Part shown: positions 52,337 through 63,622 of the stretch, one piece after another | Position numbering within the stretch: position 1 is the stretch's first letter | Layout of the letters: every line of letters begins with the position of its first letter | Source: Pyrenopolyporus hunteri | Lineage: Eukaryota; Ascomycota; Sordariomycetes; Xylariales; Hypoxylaceae | NCBI GenBank assembly: GCA_902806595.1 | Contig: CADCXC010000037.1 | Span: forward strand, 868,001-932,000 | Reading direction: 5' to 3' | DNA length: 64,000 nucleotides | Program-made: the position numbers and the translations under genes | Notes under the pieces: generated by a model | What the model saw: the letters and a program-made list of their open reading frames with translations, nothing else | Database searches by the model: none | What the model was told of the DNA's origin: nothing

Positions 52337-53218
52337 CAAATCGTGTCCAGGAAGTCTTCGTACACTTTAATACTATACACTTTATATTTAAACACTTATA
52401 ACTCAACCACTTTTAAATTAAATAAAATGAAAATTTATATATAATTAGTTATAAGTGTTTTAAATATAGATTTAATTTTTTCGAATTTTTAAAACGTATA
52501 TTTATAATGTTATAAAATAATTAACGTTTTATATTTAATAATAAAATTTTTAACATTTTACACCGTAAATAATAACCGTAATAAACTATTTTTAAAAGAT
52601 TAAAAATATTTATAATTTAACTTAATTGCCGAAAAGTTTAAATATAAAATTTCGAAGATTTTTATTAACGTTTTATATTTTTAATAAAATGTTAAATATA
52701 TATTATATTTTAATTATATTTTTTATTTCTCATTTTTATTTTAACGAATTTTTTACTTTTCGCCGGGAAACTTTAATATTGTATTTAAGACTTTATTTTA
52801 CGTTTAAAAATAAATTTTTAAAAATAATTAACTTAAGTTTATACGATATTATAATATTTATAAAAGTTTTTTTAAATTTATTTTTAAATACTTATTATTA
52901 ACTTTTAAATAATAAAGATTATATTAATAAAAACTTTAAATTTTATATAATTTTATAAAAATTATAGTTATATATATAACGTATTAAATTAAAAGTTATT
53001 TACGATTAAAATTTTATTAATAAAAATAAAACAACGTACTTTTATTTTTATCTTTTTTAAAAATATAATTATCTTTATAAAAACCATACCGTTAAAATCA
53101 GTGAATTTTACTCTATTTAATAAATTTTATTCCAGATTTATAACGTTTAAAAAGGTGGAGTTATGAATTTTTATATTTAAAAAGGTTAGGTGTACGAAGA
53201 CTTCCTGGATACGATTTG
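52337..53218. mobile_element. RIP-degraded 882-bp element with terminal inverted repeats and TA flanks
   Basis: An AT-rich island with precise ends. Both termini read CAAATCGTRTCCAGGAAGTC inward and continue TTCGTACAC (29 bp, one difference). A weaker match extends inward and includes CATAACTCCACC versus TATAACTCAACC. TA lies directly outside both ends (52,335-52,336 and 53,219-53,220), the target duplication expected of Tc1/mariner-type elements. The interior has the same CpG-retaining AT composition as the left block. A subterminal near-perfect inverted repeat (52,383-52,403 with 52,447-52,468) could form a 21-bp hairpin. The 91-codon interior frame (52,626-52,901) is low-complexity. The size suggests a MITE or an internally deleted mariner-like copy; no transposase motif survives. 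Confidence 0.8.
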
Positions 53219-54185
53219 TACAATACATACCTCCCTCCCAGCTAAATACGTATATCCTTACCTCTGTCTCTGTCCCTCTCTCACGCTTCGACCAGCCTTG
53301 GCGCTAAGTAGAGTACGTAGTCGTACCTCGACCAGCCTACGATCGTCTTTTTTTTTCTTAAAGAACTCCACTCTTATTAGTACACAGGTGCTTGCTTGTG
53401 CCCCCCGGACGGGTCGACCGCTCAGGGTTGTTCCATCTTGGACAAATTGAGTGATCCAAACGTTTCCTTTCCCATCCCAATTTAATAACCCACCATTCAT
53501 TCATCCAACCTCGAGCGAAATCTCCTAGTCGACCAGCGACGCAACCAAGACGGCCACCACGTTCCTTCGTTTCCTCCCTTCGATCGCCTTTTCCTACCTC
53601 ATCCTTCTGCCAATTGGGATTTGTCTGACTCAAATTCCGGTGACTGAGTATTTTCTACCTATTTTCCGGCGTCTGCGTGTAGTGGCACAGGCTGTACTCG
53701 CGACTTACCGCAACTTTTCACCGATACTTGCTACAAAATAGGATTTCCAAGCCATCGGCACGCTATTCCGAGCCCGAGCCACGACCCCCGAAACACGTTC
53801 GAACTGCCATCGTCGTAGTCGTCGTCCATTAGAGATCGAGTCTCATCCATCGCACTTATAGCACAATTAGTCTGAAAGTTCATTAGAATACGTAGCGTCG
53901 GCGTCCTCCCGCTTACAGATTTGCTTGCAATTAAATCTAGGTGGAAGAGGAGTCATGTTGCTGTGACCTCAAAGTAGGGTATACGTTACGCATTTGGTCT
54001 CGCTGGAGGACGGCGTCTAGGACGACTGCGTAAGGTTATATTATCTCTATCTTTAATATTTACTATCGGGCTATATACGGTGTCGGCGTGGTCACGGCTT
54101 AGGTTGATTTGTCGGCTGGTGTCGTACCGGATCAGAACTCCTACAACTTCATCCTCGGCCTAGCGAGAACAGCGTGTGCTGGGCC
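53219..54185. other. Promoter and leader of the MGA2-type gene
   Basis: CT-rich, pyrimidine-biased sequence (53,230-53,640 in particular) typical of a fungal promoter and long 5' leader. No separate gene is seen. The AT-rich transposable element ends about 970 bp before the coding start, so the insertion is inside the upstream regulatory interval. Confidence 0.55.
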
Positions 54186-57100
54186 ATGCCGACTTCTGGC
54201 TCTTCCCCGTTCAGTGGGACAACCCAGTTTGCTTCCGATTCGGGAATGCTACCTCCTTACGACGGTAATACCGAGTTTGAGTTCTTCGAGGACGGTTCCC
54301 CGTTCGATTTCCCAGGAGGCGGAATACTCGACGCCACTCTCTATGAGGATTCGAAGGTGTTTCCATCCGGCCCTGGACTGGCAGACCAGCCCAATGTGAA
54401 CAGGGTGGCGCCAGGTTGCACGTCGCTCCCTTCCCACCGTGGCTCTTCGTCTTCCTCTTCGTCTCGCATAAGCGGGAATTCCAACTCCGCGAAAACTAGT
54501 CATTCTTCCGCAGACGCCATGGTGACCGACGAACCCCATCCGATCTGGAGTCCCGACAATGATACCAGAAACATCGACCCGAATTTCCTGTTCGATACAC
54601 TGGACCCCACCACCATGGACATGTGTCGTGTCTTCGACTTCGATAGTGCTTCGAATAATTCTAGCCCTGCGACGAACGCTCTTACGCATGAGTTATCCAT
54701 GATGGTGGATCCCGTATCGAATGGTCCCGCGGCTAAGAGAATCAAAGGCCATCATAAGAGACACTCGGTTTGTCTTCCCTCACTTGCGAATGTTGGGTTT
54801 GCTCATACTAACTAGCGTATAGCAACACTCTATTACGAAGTCGATGAATGGACTAAAAACGAGCGGTTCTAGGGAGGGCTCGCCGATGTCGAATATAGTG
54901 CCTAGCCACGAAGCTTCCCCGGTGGCAGTGACTAGCAACTCGCCCTCCCCTGGCGATGCTATTACCCAATTCAATGGTTCCCTGGCCAATGGCATGACCT
55001 CTACATGGTCGCCCATGACAGGTTTACAGACGAATGGTCTCGCTCCCGAGCTCAGGAGAGATGTGACGAATGTAGCCGCCGCAGCTCACGGCCTTCCCTC
55101 CTACTCGCCCCGGATAGGGTTGACGCAACTGCCTCGGCCTCGGCTGGTGATCCAGCCCACCCCGCTCAAGTCTCGGGTTGAGACTCAAATCCCAATCAAG
55201 CTAACCATTCATGCTCTTCCTCCTGGCATTAAGAGGCTTCACTTGCCGACTCACACAATTTCGAAGCCAAAGCTGCTGGCAAAGCCTGCAGCGGTGCGGT
55301 CGCCCGACATGCTTGAGCTATATACCATGCTAGTTTGCACAAGCGCCATGCAAGACCCAGCGAAACTTCAGCGTGCCTTCAGGCGAGCTGCAGTGACTGG
55401 ACATGACTTCCTCAAACGATCTGAGGACGGGGGCGAGGATGACGAGCATAAGCCTCAAAACGGTGGTGAAGTACGAATATGCGCCGGTTGCATAACTCGC
55501 GAGCGCAAACGCGCTAGTCGGAAAAAGCATAAAAAACCCGAGGAAGATGAACTATGGAATCGTTACGAGCACCAAAGGGTTATTGTCTTTAACACCCAGG
55601 AAATCAAGGAGTGGCAGGCGGTCACTCCTCATATGGCGGACCCTACAGGAGTTGGCCTAACCGATCTCTCCATCTCTGATGGCACGGTACAAGTGGATGC
55701 ACCGATGCGCATTGCTTGCTACTGCCGGCACCATGGTGAGAAGATGGGATTTCAAGTCATCTTCACCGTGAAAGATTACAAGGACAATGTTATCGCTCAA
55801 CAGATCTCCTCTTCGATCATGATTACGGATGATCACAAAACGCATCTTCCAGCTACATCAACCGCGCAGTGCTCTGGCGGCTCCGTTCCACCCCTGGAAC
55901 CACCACCCTTGCCTTCCACAATGGACGTCAAATCCATCGAAGGTTCAGTGACGTATCCCTCACCGCAGACGACCTCTGATTACCAGGGGCTAACGCCAAA
56001 CGGGGCATTCGCGTTCCCTACAGTCCCACCTAATAACATCTCTCAAGCCACACCGGTCGCCTCAACGCCTCGAAACGCTTCTAGACAAGGATCGCCGACT
56101 AGCCCTTCCGGTCCCATGCCGAAGAAGAGAAAAGCAAGCGGGTCCGTAAAGCTGCCTACAGGTCTAGCAATGACTAGATTAGAGACTGGTCAATCACCAT
56201 CGGCAGTGGCTTCGGGGGCACACAATGAGTCAAATGTCACTTCCGCAGCCGCGTCGCCGTTCTCGCCGAGCGCGGGGGCCTTCCCAATGGCTACGGACGC
56301 CTTATTTTCTCATGGCCAGCAGTCAAATCTTAGTAACATAGGGCAACACTTCCCTACCGGGCCTCCTACGCCCAATAGCAACAGCGCAGAAATTATCTTC
56401 CCTTCGGGAGGTAGGAATATGGCTCTTGATAATATGCCGGTGTCTCAGTTGTATTCTGCGCCGGCATCGGCTCATCCCAGCCGTGCTCCTAGTCCGAGTC
56501 GATTAAGGAGCGACATGCAAACTATGGCGCATGGCTCGCTGAATCAAAACCTATACAATGCGCCCACGGCCATGAATTCAAATAGGGCGCCGCAGCCAAT
56601 GATCTACAAGATTATTCCTGGCGAGGGACCAAAGTCAGGAGGCGTCGAAGTGACTATCCTTGGCAGTGGTTTCACAAATGGTGGCCTCGAAGTCATGTTC
56701 GGAGAACAAAGAGCGGCCACTACAACCTATTGGGGCGAAACGTCCTTGGTCTGCCTTCTCCCGCCGTCTCCCAATGCTGGGATTGTACCGGTTTCGATCA
56801 GACAACCAGGCGTTGCTCCTCAGCTTCCATTCACCGGTAACCAACAACCACTATTCAGATACGTCGACGACGATGAGCATCGCCTAATACGGACTGCCCT
56901 CACTGTCCTAGGAAATAAGCTTGGAAGCAAAGTGACGGACGTTGCGGACATCGCAAGAAATATTATCTATGGACCCACAAATGGTGGTTCTTGGGGTCCT
57001 TCTACTTCCGGAGGCCAGACCTCTAATAATAATTTCAACAGTCTGGAACAGGACCTCTCGGAATCTGTGGAAAGGGGACTTCTTCGAATTCTCGAATTGA

Positions 57101-58537
57101 TTGATTTAGACGACAGCGCCAACAAGGCGAGAATCAATCTACGGAGATCAAGCGGGCAGACGATGCTTCACCTAGCTTGCTCCCTCGGACTTGGACGCTT
57201 CGTGGCCGGTCTCCTCTCGCGTGGGGCCAACGTAGGCGTACGAGATAAGGGAGGCTTTACGCCGTTGCACATGGCGGCGATGAATGGTCATCAAGAGATT
57301 GTCCGACGTCTAATCATGAAAGGTGCCGATCCGAATATGCGAAGTCTTTCAGGTCTCACACCAGCCGACGTTGCCCGATCCCGCGACGTGCTCCGGGTTC
57401 TCCGGCAGATTGAGAACCATTCCCGATCGCGAAGTAACGGCTCCCTACATAGCAGGGCTAACAGTGCCAGCTCCCTCAGGTCTCTATGGGATCCATCTTC
57501 AATGACTCCAGCACACCGCGAGGAGTTCATGTCGGAGAGCCTCAGCTCGCCGGAGGGTAGTTCTAGCAGCGATGACGATTCATCAGTGCAAGGTGATGGC
57601 AATGAAGAAACTGACGACTGGCTGAGCATGAGAAGGCCGAGCTTCCCACCTCAGTACCAGCGGGATACCGTGCCTCGTGAACCCACCGATGACAATGCTC
57701 CCCTTGCAACACCTAGTGCGGCGATGACAGCTCTACGGGAACAATTCGCGGCGCAGCTCCAGCAATTCCAGAATTCCATGGCTATGCATTTCCAGAATCT
57801 ACCGCACATGCAAATGCCACAGATGCCAGCTCTCCCGCCGATGCCCCTACTTCCGGATTATCAAGCGTATCTCTATTCGGCTCCCGTTATGCAACGCATC
57901 ACTTCCCTCGTTCCGAACATTAGGGGGCCGCGCCCTGAACCCGGAGATGAAGTGCCTTCTCCGCGGGAAGCCGATAGTAAATGGTGGGATCTCTCTATCT
58001 TTAGTGCTAGAGAGAGTCCTCCTCCGGCCTACAGCAGTATTTACCCTCAAAGTGACTACGATGTGAAGCAAGCCACAGCCGCCGCCGCGGCAGCAGAGTC
58101 TGAAGCCGATAGTAAATATGCGGCTCTCGAGGGTCAACACACATCGGAAACGTCACAGACACAAGAAGTACCCGCACTTCTTGAGATTGGACATAAGCAC
58201 AATATCACCAAGGAGCAGCAAGAGCGCCTACAGCGAGCCCACGCCCAGAGGCTCAAGACTGGAAGTAGTGATAAGATGCTGTGGTTTGTCTGGGTAAGCT
58301 CTAGATTTTTTTTTTTTTTTTTTTTGATGATTTCCTTTCTCTCCCCCTTATGATAGCGGCGCTAACATCTACTAATAGATTCCAATTCTCATCTTTATTC
58401 TCGGGGCCATGTTAGCTAGCGTCGCCCCCTCGCTGATGTCTGGGGCTAACGCCCTAATCAGCGCCACCACTGCCCTCGCAGCAAACCCACGGGAGATTGT
58501 GCAAAGGCTGGCTCCAGACCTTTTGGGAGCCGTCTAA
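54186..58537 (+). CDS. SPT23/MGA2-type membrane-tethered transcription factor
   Basis: Yeast Spt23 and Mga2 are membrane-anchored precursors, cut by ubiquitin/proteasome processing, that activate the fatty-acid desaturase gene in response to membrane fluidity and oxygen. Exons 54,186-54,767, 54,823-58,293 and 58,379-58,537; 1,403 aa. In order: a disordered acidic N-terminus; a conserved family region about 317-534 (IPIKLTIHALPPG, then ICAGCITRERKRASRKKHKK and MRIACYCRHH); a Ser/Pro-rich stretch; an IPT/TIG domain about 787-870 (IIPGEGPKSGGVEVTILG); two to three ankyrin repeats about 973-1045 (GQTMLHLACSLG, GFTPLHMAAMNG); a PPAY motif at 1261-1264 that could bind a Nedd4/Rsp5-type ligase; and one transmembrane helix about 1346-1370, most of it encoded by exon 3 (IPILIFILGAMLASV). 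Intron 2 contains a long T run. An additional upstream exon cannot be excluded. Confidence 0.9.
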
Positions 58538-60087
58538 TACTGTTTTCCAAGTCTAGTATTTCCTTTTTTTTCTCCTTCCCTTCATCCCTCACGGAGCAAA
58601 GCCTTCGAGCTTTTATCTTTCTTGTCCATGTGTAAATACCCTGTATAGCCCTGTTACATACCCAGGTAGAGTTGGATGTTCTATGCGGTGCATTAATTGA
58701 ACACAAGACTAGAGAAGAAGCAAACCATGTAGCTTCGCAGGTGTGTTTAGCGAGGCGTTCTAGATTTATTATTACAGAGATGAAATTTAACAAAGGTGGG
58801 CGTCACCAAAACGCTGGTTGGGGTTCGGGGAAGTCATGGGGCAAGCTCGGTCGGGAAGACGGTAATCTAAAGATTAATGGGTGGAATTCGACTTCGAACT
58901 CGTGTCTCGTGTCTACGGGCCTAGTAACTACTACGTCTTGTGTTTGAAATTGCTTCTACAGAGTTTACGTGCTAGTATCAAGCGATAATCACGAGCCTCA
59001 TGCTCTATCATTACTATCGTTACAGAGTCGTGTGATCATAAATGAGAGGCTATCACCGGAGATGCATGGCTCGTTTACAAACGAAAAAAGAAAGAAAAAA
59101 AAGAATGAGAACAAAAGAGTAAAGGTTGTCTTCCCCGACTTGCCCATACTACATCACCAACCGCCCCCGAGGCTCGCAACATCACGTTGTAATCAGCTAG
59201 TCTCGAAACCCCGTAAATAGGTCGTACGGGGCTCCGCAGTCAAAGTTAGACGAGCAACGCCGACCCTGAGCTAGTCGACGACGTAGGACCAGCGCAGGTA
59301 ACGTCGATCAGAGATCAGATAGATGGCTTCGGCCTTCCTCCCTCTTCCACGAGCACAATACCCCCCGCTTCCCCCTAAGAACTCGGGTCCCGAAACCATG
59401 GGAGCGGGGCCAGGGAAAGTTCGGTGTAAAAGAATGCTAACGTAAGCCCCGACGGCGCCTCGGGTAAGCGAACGTAGCTTTGCCGCTCAGTATTACGCGG
59501 GCTCGGGGTAATAACAATGAGGAGTATGGGTGATTAAATAATGTAGGGAGGTAGGGAGGGAGATAGGATTGTATATTCCCGATACGAAAGTCTTGGCCCG
59601 ATGTGGTCTTTAGACGTTGATCAATATGTTAGGTTATGTAGATCAAGTTAAGTACAATACATAAGGGTGCTGCTTATTTACAGTAGAACGGTTGTATGTA
59701 TGTTAGTTAGGTAGGCTCAAGGTAAGCGGCTGGCCTTATTCACAGAGATCCAAGCCAATGTACAATACATTACCGTGCATCTTTGCAAAGTCGTGATCAG
59801 ATCCCCGAGGAAGTTCGTAGATCGGGACCAATTACCCTAGGCCTTCTTGCCCCACGGGGAACGGTCAACGCGTAGAAACGAAGAAAAGTGAGTTCACTGC
59901 AACAAGCGGTTTTCGCGACCCCCGTGGGGCTTACATCCCACGCGCGGGAACCCTTTCATCGCGATAAGGCGAACGAGTCAAGTTCTGGCGTAGCACCAAG
60001 CGGGCTTCTCACTTCAGCTCTCCGTCTTGCGCTTCTCTAATCCCCTCCCTTTGTATTCTTCTTCCTACCAACCCTAAATTGGTCTAG
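58538..60087. other. Convergent 3' regions
   Basis: Between the MGA2-type gene (+) and the Zn2Cys6 gene (-). No gene is seen. Features are limited to A- or purine-rich runs (59,085-59,102) and a GTAGGGAGG repeat patch at 59,540-59,568. Small open frames (58,458-58,947) show no recognisable content. Confidence 0.55.
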
Positions 60088-62063
60088 TCAAGGAATACTC
60101 TTGCCGAAGAACGTCATGTCCCGGTCCAGCTGCTCCTCGACCCACAGCGGCCAGGCGTTATACTGCAGGTGCTCGGCGTCGATCTGGCGGTTGAGGTACT
60201 TCAGCCAGCGCCCCATGCCCAGGTCGATGTCCCCGTCGTTCCGGCCTCGGGGCTCGCGCGCGCGTAGCTTGTGCTCGGTCTCTGTTATAGGAGCCACTAG
60301 AGGGTAAGGATGTTAGTATTTTATCAGTCTGCCTTGACTTTGACTTCGCTCTTGTTTCTTCGGGAAGGGGGTTGGGGGCCTGGGTCAGGTGTGCGTAATC
60401 TTAGGATTATAACTCCTCAACTACCTACGTAGTCCTATTGGAAGGGCTAGCTCGTGAATAGGGGGAGGAGAACGGGGCAAGGACGTACTGATCTGCTTAA
60501 TCGCGATCCAGTGCGCCGCGAGCAGCGTGCACACCTGGCTCGACGGATCAACCAGGCGCTGGAACTGCGCGTGCGGCAGCTGTATCCACCAGGCGTAGTG
60601 GGCGCACAGGACCTCGTACGCCTGGAACGAGGACTCGCGGAGCGCCTCGGCCATGCGGAGGATGAAGCCGTAGTACTCGGCCTCGACGCTGCCGGCCTCG
60701 TCACTGCCGCTGCCGCTGCTGCTGTTGTTGCACAGCGGCTCGAGGCCCCGGACGCCGGCCACGGCCATGTCGACCCAGTCGCGGCGGATGGGCGGCAGCG
60801 CCTCGATGAAGGGCCGCAGCAGCGCGGACGATTGGTTCTCGAGCATGTTGGTGAAGAGGAATCTGGCCCCCTTCGTGTACATCTGGATGGCGACGAGCAC
60901 GATGCCCCGGCAGAACGTCATGAACTCGGCCATCCCGTCGTCGAGGATCACCGACTGGAAGGTTAGCGCGAAGCAGGTGGCCACTGGTAGGGGCTGGTTA
61001 GCGGACGAGTGTCTTATAGGTTGATAATTCTAGGTAGAGATATGAGAAGGTTGATAGATCGATTTTTGCCATCCTCTTGACTTCTAATACATGTTCCGGG
61101 AGATGGATGGTCCATAATGCATATTAACGAAAAGGGGTAGAGAGGTTCGCCCCTGGCCCCTTAGTTTGACCGGGGGAAAAATAGAACTGATGGAGTAACC
61201 TACCAAGAGCGTTCCCCTCTTCAAAGGTGTTTGACTTCGGCACCTCATTTAACGTCTTCTTAATAGCCTTGATGGCCTTGAGTCGGTGCGACATCGCGAA
61301 GGTAACCAGACTGGGATCTTGCGACATGAGATCCGACGCCGCGAGACCCAATATCGCGTGCATAAGGTATTCGTACTACCATTAAAGCCAATCAGCTTCA
61401 TCTGCAACTATGGTTTATCTCACCGTAGCACGTACATTCTGCGACAGACACGGGATCTCGTGGGTCCATATCGTCTCGTTCCCGATGGGATGGTTGGGGA
61501 AGCAGGTCAGCAGGAAGTGCTGGAAGAACCGCATGTCCTGCAGGCTGAAGAGCGGGACCTGATGCTGCGGCTGTGTCTCCTGTTGGCGGTAGTTCTCATT
61601 GACGATAATCGTACGGAGTTCATACTTGGTGTACAACTTGCGGAACTATGGGATATTCACACTTCAGCCCCGACTTCGTACAATGCCCACATGCTGGCCG
61701 AGTTTCCTGACACTGTTCTTCGACGTAAGCTTCTAGACCCCGATATACCTAAGTGTGACAGGCGCCGGATACCTTGATGCGACGTCTCTTGCAATTGTAG
61801 CAGCCACGTCGACTCTTCGTGTGGCCGCGTCGTTCGAATCTTGGTCTTGTATTCGAATGAGGCATAGCTAGTGAGGTCGTTGACGTGGTGGCGCCCGGTG
61901 TACCGAGATCGTCATTCAGCGCCAGGGCAAGGCCGGAAGATCCATCATTGGTAGAGTAACCGGTATCTTCACCGGCAGTTAAGCTCATATAGTTGGCATC
62001 ATCCCCACCGTCTAGGCTCACCAGTGGGAGGATCAAGCGGTGATGCAAGTTGGAAGTGTCCAT
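60088..62063 (-). CDS. Zn2Cys6 transcription factor, UPC2-like (sterol uptake control type)
   Basis: A nuclear DNA-binding regulator. Exons on the minus strand: 61,773-62,063, 61,626-61,712, 61,436-61,579, 61,204-61,375, 60,489-60,983 and 60,088-60,296; 465 aa. The binuclear cluster is split by intron 1 and is complete only after splicing: Cys88, 91, 98, 105, 108 and 115 in CX2CX6CX6CX2CX6C spacing, with GCYNCKRRRIK followed by CQETRPACGHC. The C-terminal ligand/activation domain carries wording characteristic of the family often labelled sterol uptake control protein 2 (VPLFSLQDMRFFQHFL, IWTHEIPCLSQ, SHRLKAIKAIKK, WLKYLNRQIDAEH). Whether it senses sterols is inference from yeast Upc2; many paralogues of this family have other or unknown targets. 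All five introns close in frame; intron 4 (220 bp) is unusually long for this window. Confidence 0.88.
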
Positions 62064-62326
62064 TAGCCCTTTACTCTAACTCTCTGGATTGGTGTTTCGT
62101 CAAACGGGTATCCATCGAATAGGTGCGCATAGGTTGATTACTTGTAGGTTCAACGCCTACGAAAGGCTCAAGGGACAGAACTAATATCATTAGGGGAGTA
62201 CCGATCTCTTGTGCTTGTGACCGAATCTCGGGAGGAAGTCCGATTTTATCAAGACGCGTTAAAATATGTTCATCTGCCAAGGAGAGCTGCATAAAGCAAG
62301 CCTCAGCTGCCGTTCACTAGGCTAAT

Positions 62327-62654
62327 CACGTGGGCCATATCGTGGCGATGCTGGCCGGCCAACCCAATCAGGAAACGAAATAACCACATGTGATTGGTTC
62401 TTTCCAGCCACCCCATGAGCTAGATTAGACTCTCCGGCTGCTTCACCCTAGAGCCGCCCGGCTTCGCCTCCTACCTAATTACCTGGATAGAGACACACGG
62501 CTAGTTAATGAAACACTAGGTACCTATGGATGTCACTCAGGTTTGCGATGAGCCAGACCGGACTGAAGAGACTCTCCTATAAAGTCGCATACAAGACTGT
62601 CCCAGCCTCGACTCAAGCATACCTACCGTCACGTGTCTCGGAGATAACCACGTG
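62327..62654. promoter_or_regulatory. Three CACGTG E-boxes upstream of the UPC2-like gene
   Basis: Perfect CACGTG palindromes at 62,327-62,332, 62,630-62,635 and 62,649-62,654, lying 264-592 bp upstream of the start at 62,063; the last two are 13 bases apart. CACGTG is bound by basic helix-loop-helix factors in fungi, including SREBP-like and Pho4/Cbf1-type proteins. Function here is inferred from position only. Confidence 0.35.
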
Positions 62655-62727
62655 ATGTGGTCGCCAACTTCAAGCGACCGGCTTCATAGCGATGGCTTCG
62701 CGGCGGTCGCCTTCTTAGCCATCTTTC

Positions 62728-62734
62728 TCGTATA
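62728..62734. promoter_or_regulatory. TCGTATA, possible sterol regulatory element
   Basis: This word is identical to the core bound by yeast Upc2/Ecm22, about 665 bp upstream of the UPC2-like start. A seven-base match can arise by chance, so this is only a candidate autoregulatory site. Confidence 0.2.
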
Positions 62735-63310
62735 TACCGTCTTTCTAACGGTCGTGGACGCCTTGGGGCCACGATAGGAACTGTAAGACCAGAAAAGGGC
62801 ACATGGATAGGGAGCAACCGAGTGGTCAGTTCCAAGTTCCTCCCAGACCTGCCTTGAACGACCGAGCCTTACGTTGCCAGCATACACCTACGGACCATAA
62901 CACCTACTTACGCTACGGATTTAAAAACTCGAGAAAGGGGAGGAGTTAACATACCATCCAATCTCCTTCCCAAGCTATCATTCATGACCGATGCGTATTC
63001 CTCTACGACCTATGGATCGACGTCGTAGCAGGCGTCGTATGTTAGGCGATCTAGGAAATGAATAAATAAATGTAGGTTAGCGCAACACTCCAATAGATAT
63101 TCGTAATTTTCTCAATTGCAATAGCACGCACACGCACACGCACAACTATATTTCGTAGCAAGCAAGAAAGACAGGCTGGGGTCGCGACGTTGTCTAGCTA
63201 GGTCTAAGTAATAGCATGTAGGTACTACCTCAATCGTGGGTACCATATGGCTCATGCTATTACTTGAAGATTTTGAACCCTACCTAGGTAGACAACGAAT
63301 GAAAAACGTG

Positions 63311-63622
63311 CTACTTCCCATTTTTTCCCTTCTTTCCCTTCTTTTTATCGTCGCCGTCTATGGGCGGTGGATTTGCGGCTCTTTCGGCGGCCATTGTTTC
63401 GGCCAGCTATTATCAAAGTCTTAGAATAATGATGCTAATGGGGGACAATGCTCAAAAACCTACCTCGCAATCTCGGCATGGCTCACTCTTCAGGTGAACC
63501 TGTTCGTGTACCGCGCATATTGTCTGATGCGCGGTGCAAATACCGCCGTTTCGACGGCAGTTGCCGTTTCGCTGCATGGGGCAGTGATGCCTGCCCGTCG
63601 TACTCTTTCGTTGTTTAACCAT
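63311..63622 (-). CDS. Small Cys/His-rich, lysine-tailed hypothetical protein
   Basis: A two-exon gene found by splicing two short open stretches: exons 63,464-63,622 and 63,311-63,406, with a 57-bp GT-AG intron, both boundaries in phase 0, 84 aa. Cys14, Cys22, Cys29, His32, Cys36, His39, Cys49 and Cys52 are spaced CX7CX6CX2HX3CX2HX9CX2C, enough for two zinc ions. The second exon gives a short Ala-rich helix-like stretch (LAETMAAERAANPP) and a Lys/Gly-rich basic tail (DDKKKGKKGKNGK). I do not know a named family, but small zinc-binding proteins of this style occur widely in filamentous ascomycetes. There is no signal peptide, so it is probably intracellular. The regular spacing of cysteines, the intact reading frame across the intron and the immediate stop argue for a real gene. 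Confidence 0.6.

Larger units (their letters stand above)
62064..63310. other. Upstream region of the UPC2-like gene
   Basis: No gene recognised. It holds three CACGTG boxes, one TCGTATA word and one ACCTAGGT palindrome (63,282), plus a CACACG run at 63,125-63,143. It also contains the 3' end of the small Cys/His-rich gene transcribed from the right. Confidence 0.5.

Noticed and set aside
52626..52901. 91-codon frame inside the TA-flanked element
   Set aside because: Same AT-driven composition artefact; no transposase residues such as a spaced DDE triad can be seen.
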